A stretch of 64,000 nucleotides of DNA, taken from assembly GCA_041389495.1 (NCBI GenBank), contig JAWKRT010000004.1:124001-188000 (forward strand). Direction: 5' to 3'. The notes beneath the pieces were generated by a model. The model was not told the DNA's origin and searched no databases. It saw only the letters and a program-made list of their open reading frames with translations. Below are positions 26,209 through 35,039 of the stretch, piece by piece (within the stretch, counting starts at the first letter, position 1; each line of letters opens with the position of its first letter). The translations under genes and the position numbers were made by a program. The DNA comes from Myxococcota bacterium. Lineage in GTDB: Bacteria; Myxococcota_A; UBA9160; UBA4427.

Positions 26209-27207
26209 TCAGAGCGGGACCGCGACGCTCGCGAGCACGTCCTCGACGACGCGCCGCTGCTCGTCGGCGCCCGCGTGTCCGCGCCCGCGCGTGTCGAGCG
26301 CGATGCGGTGCGCGACGACGTCGGGAGCGAGCTCGCGGACGTCCTCGGGAATCGCGAAGTCGCGGCCGTCGACGAGCGCGTTCGCCTGCGCGGCCCGGCG
26401 GAGCGCGACGGCGCCGCGCGGCGAGAGCCCGAGCGCGAGCAGCTCGTGCGCGCGCGTCGCCTCCGCGATGTCGAGCAGGTACGCGATCAGGCGGTCGTCG
26501 AACTTCACCGCCGCGGCGGCGCGCTGCAGCGCGCGCAGGTCGTCGAGGCCGAGCACGGGCGCGAGCGCGGGCAGCAGGTGCGCGGCCGGGTCGTCGCGCA
26601 GCACGCGCGCCTCGTGTGCGCGCGTCGGGTACCCGAGCGACGAGCGCAGCAGGAAGCGGTCGAGCTGCGAGTCGGGGAGCGGGTGCGTCCCCGCGTGCTC
26701 GAGCGGGTTCTGCGTCGCGATCACGAAGAAGGGGTCGGGCAGCGCGTGCGTCTCGCCGTCGACGCTCACCGTGCCCTCGGCCATCGCCTCGAGCAGCGCG
26801 CTCTGGCACTTCGGGTTCGCGCGGTTCACCTCGTCCGCGAGCACGACGTTCGCGAACACGGGCCCGGGCTGGAAGCGCATCTCGGGAACGCCGTCGTCGC
26901 CGCGCCGCGCCGGGATGCCGACGCCGGTGATGTCGCTCGGCAGCAGGTCGCTCGTGAACTGGATGCGGTGGAAGCGGCCGTCGATCGAGCGCGCGAGCGC
27001 GCGCGCGAGGGTCGTCTTGCCGACGCCGGGGACGTCCTCGAGCAGCACGTGGCCGCGCGCGAGGAGTGCGACGACGACGCGGCGCGCGACGTCGGGCTGG
27101 CCCTGGAAGACGCGCTCGATGTTGCGGAGCAGGGCGCCGGCGAGCTCGCTCGCGCGCGCGGTCGGGAGCGGGGCGTCGCCTCCGGCGCGCGGGTCCGGAT
27201 CGAGCAT
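26209..27207 (-). CDS. MoxR-family AAA+ ATPase
   Basis: 332 residues from the ATG at 27207 with GGAGG 7 bases upstream. Walker A at about 59-66 (VPGVGKTT), the Walker B region ANVVLADEVNRA, sensor 1 (VIATQNP) and the family marks FTSDLLPSDITG and LLEAMAEG. MoxR ATPases act as chaperones that mature or remodel partner proteins, here the DUF58 and transglutaminase proteins encoded downstream. A 27-base triple repeat lies upstream at 27270-27350. Confidence 0.92.
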   Translation of the reverse strand: MLDPDPRAGGDAPLPTARASELAGALLRNIERVFQGQPDVARRVVVALLARGHVLLEDVPGVGKTTLARALARSIDGRFHRIQFTSDLLPSDITGVGIPARRGDDGVPEMRFQPGPVFANVVLADEVNRANPKCQSALLEAMAEGTVSVDGETHALPDPFFVIATQNPLEHAGTHPLPDSQLDRFLLRSSLGYPTRAHEARVLRDDPAAHLLPALAPVLGLDDLRALQRAAAAVKFDDRLIAYLLDIAEATRAHELLALGLSPRGAVALRRAAQANALVDGRDFAIPEDVRELAPDVVAHRIALDTRGRGHAGADEQRRVVEDVLASVAVPL

Positions 27208-27269
27208 CGGGGGCCTCCATGGGCGATGAGCGCGCGCGGCGGCCGCGCGCGTGGTCGGGCACCGCGTCC

Positions 27270-27350
27270 GCGGCCTCCGCGGGCCGGGCCGCGGAGGCGG
27301 CTTCGCCGGGTCCGGCCGCGGATGCGGCTTCATCGGACTCGGCCGCGGGG
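27270..27350. repeat. Three 27-base tandem repeats
   Basis: Units start at 27270, 27297 and 27324; each begins GCGGC and holds GGCCGCGG. The unit length is a multiple of three. On the minus strand one frame reads three similar 9-residue blocks (AAESDEAAS, AAGPGEAAS, AARPAEAAD), following an ATG at 27355. It lies in the 160-base gap before the MoxR gene. Whether it is translated is unknown. Confidence 0.6.
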
Positions 27351-27367
27351 GGCATGAGGCGCAGGTG

Positions 27368-28429
27368 TCAGTCGCGCGGGCGGGCGAGGGCGTTCGCGTC
27401 GCCGAACAGCGCGGCGCGCGGGTCGGGCGCGCGGGCCGCCTCGACGAGCCGGGCGACGAAGGCGCGGAGGTCGTCGCCGAGTGCGTGGAAGGTCGCTTCG
27501 TGCAGCGGCAGGGCGGCCGCGTACGTCCCGCGCAGGGCGAGGCACGCATCGCCGAGGCGCAGCGGCGCGGCCGCCGCGCGTCCCGCCTCGCCGCCTCCGT
27601 AGACGTCCTGCGCGATGCGCTCGCGCGCGGCGACCTCGAGCGCGCGCCGGCGCGTCGCGACGAGGTCCGCGGGCGCGTCGGGCGGCAGCGCGGCGTAGAG
27701 CGCGCCGACCTCGTCGCGGAGCGCGAGCAGCGCGCGCGCGAGCGCGCGTCGCTCGCGCGTGCGCTCGGCGCGCCGGGCCGCGAGCTCGGCGGGCGGGCGC
27801 GCGTCGCCCGCGAGCCCGCGGCGCGCGAGGTAGGCGATCGCGCCCTCCTGTCCGACGAACGTCGCCGCGCTCTCGGAGAGGTCGGCGTCGCCCGCCACGT
27901 ACACGGTCGCGTGCACGAGCTCGTGCAGCACGACCTCGACGAGCTCCGCGTCGTCGGCGCGCAGCATCGGCCCGGTCAGCGGATCGGAGAGCCAGCCGAG
28001 CGTCGAGTAGGCCGCGACCGGCGAGACGCAGACGTCGAGCCCCTCCGCGCGCAGCCGCTCGGCCTCGCGCTCGGCGCGCGCGCGATCGAACCAGCCCTTG
28101 TACGGAACGCGACCGACGATCGGGAACCAGAAGCCGCGCGCCTCGACCTCGCGCGGCCGCGTCGCGACCACGGTCGTGACGATGCGATCGCCCGGCCACG
28201 CGACGTAGCTCGTATAGTGCCGGCCGACCGCGAGCCCGAGGTCGGCCGCGAACGCGCGCACGGACGCGACGAGCGCGAGGCGGCGCGCGAGCGCGGGGTC
28301 GACGCCGGGGTCGGCGAGCAGGTCGTCGACCGCCTTGCGCTCGAGCCACAGGCGCGCCTGCCCGCGCGCGAGATGTCCGTAGTAGCAGCCGCTCGCGCAC
28401 ACGAGCGCGGCGAGGAGCGCGGCCCGCAT
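27368..28429 (-). CDS. Zinc aminopeptidase, PF10023-like lipoprotein
   Basis: 353 residues from the ATG at 28429. The start gives a short signal peptide ending in ASGC with Cys15, a plausible lipobox. The zinc motif HELVH is at 169-173 with a downstream Glu (DLSESAATFVG), the HExxH...E pattern of the family annotated as predicted aminopeptidases. The protein is expected at the inner face of the outer membrane or in the periplasm. Its substrate is unknown. The start codon shares the sequence CATG with the start of prmA on the other strand. Confidence 0.83.
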   Translation of the reverse strand: MRAALLAALVCASGCYYGHLARGQARLWLERKAVDDLLADPGVDPALARRLALVASVRAFAADLGLAVGRHYTSYVAWPGDRIVTTVVATRPREVEARGFWFPIVGRVPYKGWFDRARAEREAERLRAEGLDVCVSPVAAYSTLGWLSDPLTGPMLRADDAELVEVVLHELVHATVYVAGDADLSESAATFVGQEGAIAYLARRGLAGDARPPAELAARRAERTRERRALARALLALRDEVGALYAALPPDAPADLVATRRRALEVAARERIAQDVYGGGEAGRAAAAPLRLGDACLALRGTYAAALPLHEATFHALGDDLRAFVARLVEAARAPDPRAALFGDANALARPRD

Positions 28430-29324
28430 GGCCCGAGATCGCGATCGCTTCGTGTCCCTGCGCGTCGAGGCGGGCTCGCCCGAGGCGGCCGAGATCGCGG
28501 CGGCCGAGGCGTGGGAGGCCGGCGCGAGCGGCGTCGAGGAGGGCGCGGACGGACTGTCGCTCACGGTCTACGCCCCGCGCGCCGCGGCGCCCGCGATCGC
28601 GCGCGCGCTCGCCGCCGTCGCGAGCGAAGCACTGGCGCTGCGCGTCGACGCGCCGGTCGAGATCGAGGACGTCGAGTGGAGCGAAGCGTGGAAGGAAGGG
28701 CTCGCGCCGATCGTCGTCTCCGAGCGGCTCGTCGTGCGGCCGTCGTTCCGCAGCGCGCCCCTCGCGCCGGGGCAGGTCGACGTCGCGATCGATCCGGGCC
28801 AGGCGTTCGGCACCGGCGCGCACGCCTCGACCTTCCTCGCGCTCGCGTGCATGGACGAGCGCCTGGCGCGCGCGCCCGCGTCGCGCGTGCTCGACGTCGG
28901 CACGGGGAGCGGCGTGCTCGCGCTGTGCGCGCTGCGCCTCGGCGCGGCGCGCGCCGTGGGCTTCGACCTCGACCCGCTCGCCGCGCCCGCGGCGCGCGCG
29001 GCGGCGCGCGCGAACGGGCTCGACGCGCGGCTCGACGTGTTCACGGGCGGTGTCGACGCGCTCGGCGCGCGCGCGCGCGGCTTCGACCTGGTCGTCGCGA
29101 ACCTGCTGCGCGGCGAGCTGCTCCCGATCGCGCAGGAGGTCGCGGCGTGCGTCGCGCCCGGCGGCGCGCTCGTGCTCGCCGGGCTGCTCGATCGCGACGC
29201 GCCGCCCGTCGCCGCGCGCTTCGCGCGGACGACGCCGCCGCTCGCGATCGCGTCGCGGCGCGAGCGCATCGACGCCGACGGCGAGTGCTGGGTCGGGCTC
29301 GTGCTCGAGCGCGCGAGCGGCTGA
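28428..29324 (+). CDS. prmA: Ribosomal protein L11 methyltransferase
   Basis: 298 residues. It carries the PrmA signature IDPGQAFGTGAHASTFL, the SAM motif VLDVGTGSGVLALCALRLGA and VVANLLRGELL. It trimethylates several amino groups of ribosomal protein L11. The N-terminal substrate domain (1-100) is typical. The ATG at 28428 overlaps the opposite-strand aminopeptidase start; a GAGGAG lies upstream. A GTG at 28452 is a less likely alternative. Confidence 0.9.
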   Translation: MARDRDRFVSLRVEAGSPEAAEIAAAEAWEAGASGVEEGADGLSLTVYAPRAAAPAIARALAAVASEALALRVDAPVEIEDVEWSEAWKEGLAPIVVSERLVVRPSFRSAPLAPGQVDVAIDPGQAFGTGAHASTFLALACMDERLARAPASRVLDVGTGSGVLALCALRLGAARAVGFDLDPLAAPAARAAARANGLDARLDVFTGGVDALGARARGFDLVVANLLRGELLPIAQEVAACVAPGGALVLAGLLDRDAPPVAARFARTTPPLAIASRRERIDADGECWVGLVLERASG

Positions 29325-29352
29325 GCGCGCCGCGCCGCGCGACTCACGCGAC

Positions 29353-30264
29353 TCACGCAGCGCTCGCGGCGACGCGCGCGCGGAAGTCCTCGGTGAGCGC
29401 GCGCGCGAGCGCGGCGAGGTCGTGCGCGGGCTCCCAGCCCGTCGCCGCGCGCAGCTTCGCGGCGTCGCCCGTCAGCTGGTCGGTCGGCCGCACGCGCGCG
29501 GGGTCGACCTCGATCGCGACGTCGACGTCCGCGGCCGCGACGAGCGCGTCGAGCAGCTCGCGGATCGCGTGCGGGCGGCCGCTCGCGACGTTGTACACGC
29601 CGGGCGGTGCGTCCGGGGTGAGCAGCGCGGCGTAGGCATCGACGACGTCGTCGACGTGCAGGAGGTCGCGCACGCTCGCCAGGTTGCCGACGCGCAGCAC
29701 GGGTGCGCGCCGCCCGGCGGCGACCTGTGCGAGCTGCTCGGCGAAGCTCGCGGCGACGAAGTGCGGCGCCTGTCCGGGCCCCGAGTGGTTGAACGCGCGC
29801 ACCGCGACGACGTCGGCGCCGCGCGCGATCGCCGCGCGACCGAGCAGCTCGGCGGCGGCTTTCGAGCGCGCATAGGGCGAGGCGGGGCGGAGCGCGTCGG
29901 ACTCGCGCAGCGGAGGGCTCCCGGGCGCGCGTCCGCCGTACTGGTCGGCGGAGCCGACGAGCAGGACGCGCGGGCGGCGCGGTTGCGCGGCGACGGCGTC
30001 GAGCAGGTTCACGGCGCCGAGGTAGTTCACGCGGAACGACGACGCGGGCTCCGCGAACGAGCGGGCGACCGAGCTCTGGGCGGCCAGGTGGACGACGGCG
30101 TCCGGCGCGGCCTCGTCGAGCGCGCGGCGGATCGCGTCGCGGTCGGTGACGTCGACCTCGGCCGCGCCGGCGTCGCAGCCGAGGACGTCGAGCCCGAGCG
30201 CGCGCAGGCGGCGTTCGAGATGGCGGCCGACGAAGCCGCGCCCGCCGGTCACGTACACGCGCAT
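29353..30264 (-). CDS. NAD-dependent sugar epimerase/dehydratase (GDP-4-keto-6-deoxymannose reductase-like)
   Basis: 303 residues from the ATG at 30264. Extended SDR: NAD(P) motif TGGRGFVG (6-13), Ser105 and Tyr131-x3-Lys135 (SPYARSKAAAE). AFNHSGPGQ and VRPTDQLTGDAAKLRAATGW are typical of GDP-6-deoxy-D-mannose reductases (Rmd) and GDP-mannose dehydratases. It would make a deoxysugar nucleotide for surface glycans. No glycan cluster is beside it. Convergent with prmA. Confidence 0.85.
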   Translation of the reverse strand: MRVYVTGGRGFVGRHLERRLRALGLDVLGCDAGAAEVDVTDRDAIRRALDEAAPDAVVHLAAQSSVARSFAEPASSFRVNYLGAVNLLDAVAAQPRRPRVLLVGSADQYGGRAPGSPPLRESDALRPASPYARSKAAAELLGRAAIARGADVVAVRAFNHSGPGQAPHFVAASFAEQLAQVAAGRRAPVLRVGNLASVRDLLHVDDVVDAYAALLTPDAPPGVYNVASGRPHAIRELLDALVAAADVDVAIEVDPARVRPTDQLTGDAAKLRAATGWEPAHDLAALARALTEDFRARVAASAA

Positions 30265-30324
30265 GCGGCGAACCTCGCAGACCGGCCCGGGTGCTGCAAT
30301 CGCGCGCGGCGGTCGCCGGCGCCG

Positions 30325-30353
30325 TTGACCGCGGGCCGCGCGGGCGGTACCGA
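30325..30353 (+). promoter_or_regulatory. Predicted promoter of the kinase-deaminase gene
   Basis: TTGACC at 30325-30330, a 17-base spacer, then TACCGA at 30348-30353. The ATG at 30360 follows 6 bases later, so the start codon would be at +1 (leaderless). Confidence 0.4.
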
Positions 30354-30359
30354 TGCCCC

Positions 30360-31364
30360 ATGCTGATCGGCGTCGCGGGCCGCAATGCGGCGGGGAAGGG
30401 CGAGGTGGTGCACTACCTCGCCGAGCGCAGCTTCTACGCACTCTCGCTCTCCGACGTCATCCGCGACGAGCTGCGCAAGCGCGGGCTCGAGGAGTCGCGC
30501 GAGCGGATGATCGATCTCGGGCGCGAGCTGCGCGCGGCGGGCGGGCCGAGCGCACTCGCCGACCGGCTCGTCGCCCGGCTGCTGCCCGAGCGCAACTACG
30601 TGATCGACTCGATCCGCCACCCGGCGGAGGTCGAAGCGCTGCGCGCGAGCGGTCGGCCGTTCCACCTGCTGTGGATCGAGGCCGACGAGGCGAAGCGCTT
30701 CGAGCGCATGCGGGCGCGCGGGCGCGCGGGCGACCCGGCCACGCTCGACGGCCTGCGCGAGCTCGAGGGGCGCGAGCTGGCGAGCGCCGATCCGGCCGCG
30801 CAGCAGCTGCTCGCCGTGCGCGAGCTCGCCGACACCACGCTGCACAACGACGGCGACCTCGCGCTGCTCCACGACGCCGTGCAGCGCGTGCTCGAACGCG
30901 TGCAGTACTTCGAACGGCCCGACTGGGACGTCTACTTCATGGACATCGCGCGCGTCGTGTCGTCGCGCAGCAACTGCGTGAAGCGCAAGGTCGCGGCCGT
31001 CATCACGCGCGACCGCCGCATCATCTCGACCGGCTACAACGGGACGCCGCGCGGCACGCGCAACTGCAACGAGGGAGGCTGCCCGCGCTGCAACGCCTTC
31101 GCGCCGGGCGGGACGCGCCTCGACGAGTGCCTGTGCTCGCACGGCGAGGAGAACGCGATCACGCAGGCCGCCTATCACGGCGTCAGCGTGCGCGGCGGCA
31201 CCATCTACACGACGTGCTCGCCGTGCCTGCAGTGCACGAAGATGATCATCAACGCGGGGCTGGTCGAGGTCGTCTACAACGCCGGCTACCCGCTCGGCGA
31301 GACGTCCCTCGACCTGCTCGCGGAGGCGGGCGTCGCCGTGCGCCGGGTGGCCGACCCGGGCTGA
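30360..31364 (+). CDS. P-loop kinase fused to deoxycytidylate deaminase
   Basis: 334 residues, two domains. Residues 1-185 are a nucleotide-kinase-like P-loop domain with GRNAAGKGE at 7-15 (the usual Ser/Thr after GK is Gly) and DSIRHPAEVEAL. Residues about 190-330 are a dCMP deaminase: HGEE with His261 and Glu263, and the zinc pair Cys289/Cys292 in CSPCLQC. Extra cysteines near GGCPRC recall the second zinc site of ComEB and phage dCMP deaminases. The deaminase makes dUMP from dCMP. The order matches yeast DCD1 and the DcdV type of antiphage deaminases; which role applies here is open. Confidence 0.85.
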   Translation: MLIGVAGRNAAGKGEVVHYLAERSFYALSLSDVIRDELRKRGLEESRERMIDLGRELRAAGGPSALADRLVARLLPERNYVIDSIRHPAEVEALRASGRPFHLLWIEADEAKRFERMRARGRAGDPATLDGLRELEGRELASADPAAQQLLAVRELADTTLHNDGDLALLHDAVQRVLERVQYFERPDWDVYFMDIARVVSSRSNCVKRKVAAVITRDRRIISTGYNGTPRGTRNCNEGGCPRCNAFAPGGTRLDECLCSHGEENAITQAAYHGVSVRGGTIYTTCSPCLQCTKMIINAGLVEVVYNAGYPLGETSLDLLAEAGVAVRRVADPG

Positions 31365-31501
31365 TCGCTCGCGACCTTCTCCGACATGGTTGCAATTCGC
31401 TACATGCTCGGCGTAGCGTGCGCGCAGGCCGCCGGACGCGCGCGCGCGTGCGCCCGCGCGGCGACCGGGATCCGCGGAGGTGTTTCGGGGCCTTCGCTGG
31501 A

Positions 31502-31529
31502 TTGTTGCGAGCCCGCTGCATGCTGTAAT
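31502..31529 (+). promoter_or_regulatory. Predicted extended minus-10 promoter before the diiron oxygenase
   Basis: TTGTTG at 31502-31507, 16 bases, then TGC-TGTAAT with the hexamer at 31524-31529. This is an unusually AT-rich patch in a gap of 252 bases. Transcription would start near 31536, giving a leader of about 80 bases. Confidence 0.4.
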
Positions 31530-31616
31530 AGAACCTCGTTTGCAGGGGCTCGAGCCGTCGCGGAACGCACTGGCGTCGGCTGACTGCGGGTCGGAATTCG
31601 CGAGGGGGACGACGAG

Positions 31617-32504
31617 ATGGATCTCGCCAAGATCGACAGGCTCCGTCGCGCCTCCGTCACCAAGTCCTACCTCCCGGAGAAGGACGTCGGCTGGGGCGTC
31701 CCGTACGGGAGTGCGCACCCGGCGCTTCCCTCCGAGGTCGTCTCGCTCCGCGACCTCCCCGAGTACGCGGCGCTCGACGCGGCGGGACGCGAAGCACTCG
31801 CGCGCCACGAGCTCGCCTCGATGTTCTCGACGTTCGTGCGCTTCGAGGCCGTGATCAACGCCTACCTCGCCCGCTACGCGCAGAAGTGTGCCTCCGACGA
31901 CCCACTGCTCCCGTACGCGCTGCACGTCGTCGAGGAGGAGGCGCGCCACAGCCGCATGTTCGCGCGCGCCGTCGACGAGCTCGGCACCGGGCCGTACCCG
32001 CGCCGCGGGCTATTCGGCCGCGCCGAGGCGCTCGGCGCGGCGCTGATCTGGACGAGCCCGTCGCTCTTCTTCCTCGGCGTGCTCGCGGTGGAGGACGTCA
32101 CGGACCTCGTGATGGCCGCGGCGCTCGAGCACCCCGAGCTGCATCCGACGGTCGCCGAGGTGTCGCGCATCCACCGCGTCGAGGAGTCGCGGCACATGGA
32201 GTTCATGCGCGAGGTGATCCTCGAGCGGTACACGCGCGCCGGCGCGGTCGAGCGCGCCGCGATGCGCGTCGCCGCGCCGATGCTCGCGCTGCTCGTCTTC
32301 ACGCTGCTCGTCTCGCCGCGCGTCTACGAGCGAAGCGGCGTGGCGGGCGGGACGTGGGCGTCCTGGCGCCTGTGGATGCGCGCCACGCGCTCTCCTTCGC
32401 GCGCGCGCCTGCGCGCTTCGTCGGTGGCGCGCATGCGCCGCTGGCTCGACCAACACGGTCTCGTCGAGGGCATCGCGAGCCGCATCTGGGCGTGGGCGGG
32501 CTGA
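31617..32504 (+). CDS. AurF-like diiron oxygenase
   Basis: 295 residues. The ferritin-like diiron ligands are visible: RFEAVINAYL, EEEARHSRMF, AVEDVTDL and EESRHMEFM, with the paired E-x-x-R-H motifs of the p-aminobenzoate N-oxygenase family. Members oxidise amines or C-H bonds in natural products or lipids. A hydrophobic stretch near 225-240 may be a membrane contact. GAGGGGG lies upstream of the ATG. The next gene, a PilZ/LuxD-like/methyltransferase fusion, follows 36 bases later on the same strand. Confidence 0.85.
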   Translation: MDLAKIDRLRRASVTKSYLPEKDVGWGVPYGSAHPALPSEVVSLRDLPEYAALDAAGREALARHELASMFSTFVRFEAVINAYLARYAQKCASDDPLLPYALHVVEEEARHSRMFARAVDELGTGPYPRRGLFGRAEALGAALIWTSPSLFFLGVLAVEDVTDLVMAAALEHPELHPTVAEVSRIHRVEESRHMEFMREVILERYTRAGAVERAAMRVAAPMLALLVFTLLVSPRVYERSGVAGGTWASWRLWMRATRSPSRARLRASSVARMRRWLDQHGLVEGIASRIWAWAG

Positions 32505-32540
32505 GCCCGCTCGTCCCGACGCCCGCCGAACGAGGTTCCG

Positions 32541-35039
32541 ATGTCGTCCTCCGCCCATCTCGTGCTCCCGTCCGCCCGCCTCGCGGGGCGCGATATCGCC
32601 GAGCTGCACCCGCACGCCGTGACCGACGACGAGCGCGTGCGCGAGATGCTGCACCGCCTCGAGCGCGAGCAGGTGTGGCTGCACCGGGGCATGAACCGGA
32701 TGATCCTCCCCGAGCGCGCGCGCATCCGCTCGCTCGCAGGCGACCGCGTCGAGCTCGAGACCGAGAACTTCGCGCGCACCGGCCGCACGCAGATCTACTT
32801 CAGCTTCGTGCTCGACGGGCAGCCGTACTTCTTCGCGGCCGACCGCATCGGCCACGAGGATCGCGGCGGCCTCGCGATCGCGGTGCCGAAGGCGATCCAC
32901 CACTTCGAGCGGCGCGACCACGACCGCGTGCGCTCGCACGGCGAGATCGCGCTCGTCGCGGCGGAGGGACACCGCTTCGCGGCGTCGGTGCTCGACGAGT
33001 CGCCCGGCGGACTCGGCGTCGCCGTGCGCGTCGGCGACGGCGCCGACCACCTCGTGTCGGTCGGCGCGCGCCTCGAGGTGCTCCGAGGCGACGAGCGCGG
33101 CGTGGGCGTCGTGCGCAGCGCGTCGTCGGCACCGACGGAAGGCGGCGGCTGGCGCCGCGTGGGCCTCACGGTGACGCCGTTCCCGCGCTCGACGCCCGTC
33201 GTGCCCGAGCGCGTCGACCCCGCGGCCGAGCGGTCGGTCGCCGCGAGCGCGTGGCGCACGGTGCGCGTCGCAGCGGGCGCCGCGCGCGGCGCGGTCGCCG
33301 AGCGCGTCGGGCTCGCGCGCGCGCCGCGCGTCGAGGTCGTCGACTTCGCGTCCGCGGACGGCGAGCGGCTGCGCGGCATCGTCGACGGCTGGGGCGACCC
33401 GCGCGGCGCGACCGCGGTCGTGATCCCGCCCGCGTGGGGGCGGACGAAGGAGACGCTGCTCCCGCTCGCGCGCACGATCGTCGCGACGTTCCGCAAGCTG
33501 CGCGAGCCGGTCGTCGTGCTCCGCTACGACGGCATCCGCAAGCGCGGCGAGTCGCACAACGATCCCGAGTGCGCGGCGCCCGGCCGCGAGCAGCTCCACT
33601 TCACGTTCTCGCAGGGCGTGCGCGATCTCGAGGCGGCGTTCGACTTCCTCGAGCGCGACGAGCGCTTCCGCCCGAAGCGCAGCGTGCTCGTGAGCTTCAG
33701 CGCCGCGTCGATCGAGTCGCGCCAGTTCCTGGCGCAGCGCGCGCGCGGGCGCGCTGCCGCCTGGATCTGCGTCGTCGGGACGGCCGACCTGCAGTCGATG
33801 ATGCGCCGCATCGCCGGGGGCGTGGACTACCTGCGCGGCGCGCAGCGCGGCGTGCGCTTCGGTCTGCAGGAGGTGCTCGGCGTCGTCGTCGACATGGACC
33901 GCGCGGCGCGCGACGCCATCGACACGGAGCTCTGGTCGCTCGAGAACGCGCGCGCCGACTTCGCGCGCATCGACGTGCCGATCGTCTGGCTGCGCGGCCT
34001 CCACGACGCGTGGATGGACCGCTCCCGCATCGAGGACGTGCTGAGCGTCGGCGACGCGCGCGAGCGGCGCATCCTCGACGTGCCGACCGGGCACCAGCTG
34101 AAGTCGAGTGCGGAGGCGCTCGAGACCTTCCAGCTCGTCGCGTCCGAGATCGCGCGCACGGCGCTCGGGCGCATCGTGACGCCCGCGCTCCCCGACCTCG
34201 CCGACCTCGCCGCGCGCGGACGCGCCGAGCGGCGGCGGCTGCCGCGTCCCGCGCTCGACGCGGAGGCGTTCTGGCGCGCCTACCTGCTGGGCTCGCCCGA
34301 CGAGGACGGGCGCGCCGTCGGCATCGAGCTGATGAACGAGACGTCGAGCTATCGCGAGCTGATGGAGGCGCAGACGCGCGGCCTCGACCTGCGCGCGGGC
34401 CAGCGCGTGCTCGACGTGGGCGCGGGGACCGGCGCGTTCCCGCGCGCGCTCGCGCGGAGCGCGGGCGCGCTCCCCGCGGAGATCGTCGAGGTCGACCTCG
34501 TGGCCGAGGCGCTCGAGCGCGCGCGCGAGCGCATCGAGGCGCTCGGCCTGCACGAGCGCACGCGCGTGCGCTACGTGCGCGCCGACCTGGCGACGCCCGA
34601 AGGCGCCGCGGCGCTCGCGGCCGAGGGGCCGTTCGACGCCGCGCTCGCGTCGCTCGTGATCTCCTACGTCGACGACCCCGCCGCGCTGCTGCGCGCGATC
34701 GGCGCCGCGCTGCCGCCGGGCGGCCGGCTCGTCGCGTCGAGCCTGCGCCGCGACGCCGACATCTCGCAGATCTTCCAGAGCGGCATCGCCGAGCTCGAGG
34801 CGGGCGTGCTCGCGGGCGAGACGTTCGGGCTCGGCAGCGCGGAGGTGCGCGACGCGGCGCGCTCCTTCCTGAACGCGGGCGCGCGGCTCGTCGACCTCGA
34901 GGAGCTCGGGGCGTTCCGCTTCTACGACGGCGAGGAGCTGGCGTCGCTGCTCGCCGAGGCCGGCTTCGAGGTCGAGTCGACGAGCGCGGCCTTCGGTACG
35001 CCGCCCCAGGCGTGGGTGGTCGTGGGGCGGCGTCGCTGA
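32541..35039 (+). CDS. PilZ / LuxD-like acyltransferase / SAM methyltransferase fusion
   Basis: 832 residues with three domains. Residues 25-215 resemble YcgR: an N-terminal beta-domain and a PilZ domain with the cyclic-di-GMP motif R125-x3-R129 and D152-x-S154-x-x-G157. Residues 260-540 are an alpha/beta hydrolase like LuxD acyltransferase, with the candidate nucleophile Ser387 in SFSAAS, Asp489 (GLHDAW) and His518 (TGHQL). Residues 600-832 are a class I methyltransferase with VLDVGAGTG at 623-631. I read it as an enzyme that hydrolyses or transfers an acyl group and methylates the product, under cyclic-di-GMP control. I know of no described protein with this order. The 3' end overlaps the exporter gene by 28 bases. 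Confidence 0.8.
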   Translation: MSSSAHLVLPSARLAGRDIAELHPHAVTDDERVREMLHRLEREQVWLHRGMNRMILPERARIRSLAGDRVELETENFARTGRTQIYFSFVLDGQPYFFAADRIGHEDRGGLAIAVPKAIHHFERRDHDRVRSHGEIALVAAEGHRFAASVLDESPGGLGVAVRVGDGADHLVSVGARLEVLRGDERGVGVVRSASSAPTEGGGWRRVGLTVTPFPRSTPVVPERVDPAAERSVAASAWRTVRVAAGAARGAVAERVGLARAPRVEVVDFASADGERLRGIVDGWGDPRGATAVVIPPAWGRTKETLLPLARTIVATFRKLREPVVVLRYDGIRKRGESHNDPECAAPGREQLHFTFSQGVRDLEAAFDFLERDERFRPKRSVLVSFSAASIESRQFLAQRARGRAAAWICVVGTADLQSMMRRIAGGVDYLRGAQRGVRFGLQEVLGVVVDMDRAARDAIDTELWSLENARADFARIDVPIVWLRGLHDAWMDRSRIEDVLSVGDARERRILDVPTGHQLKSSAEALETFQLVASEIARTALGRIVTPALPDLADLAARGRAERRRLPRPALDAEAFWRAYLLGSPDEDGRAVGIELMNETSSYRELMEAQTRGLDLRAGQRVLDVGAGTGAFPRALARSAGALPAEIVEVDLVAEALERARERIEALGLHERTRVRYVRADLATPEGAAALAAEGPFDAALASLVISYVDDPAALLRAIGAALPPGGRLVASSLRRDADISQIFQSGIAELEAGVLAGETFGLGSAEVRDAARSFLNAGARLVDLEELGAFRFYDGEELASLLAEAGFEVESTSAAFGTPPQAWVVVGRRR

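Noticed and set aside
25136..27355. 739-codon frame that would join DUF58 to the region opposite MoxR
   Set aside because: The part beyond 26197 is out of frame with the conserved MoxR gene and is Arg-rich.
30945..31364. Separate dCMP deaminase gene starting inside the fusion
   Set aside because: The kinase and deaminase domains are in one uninterrupted frame with no stop between them, and the known DCD1/DcdV order supports a fusion.
31886..35011. Long upstream extension of the exporter frame
   Set aside because: It overlaps the diiron oxygenase and fusion enzyme in another frame and has no membrane or RND features.
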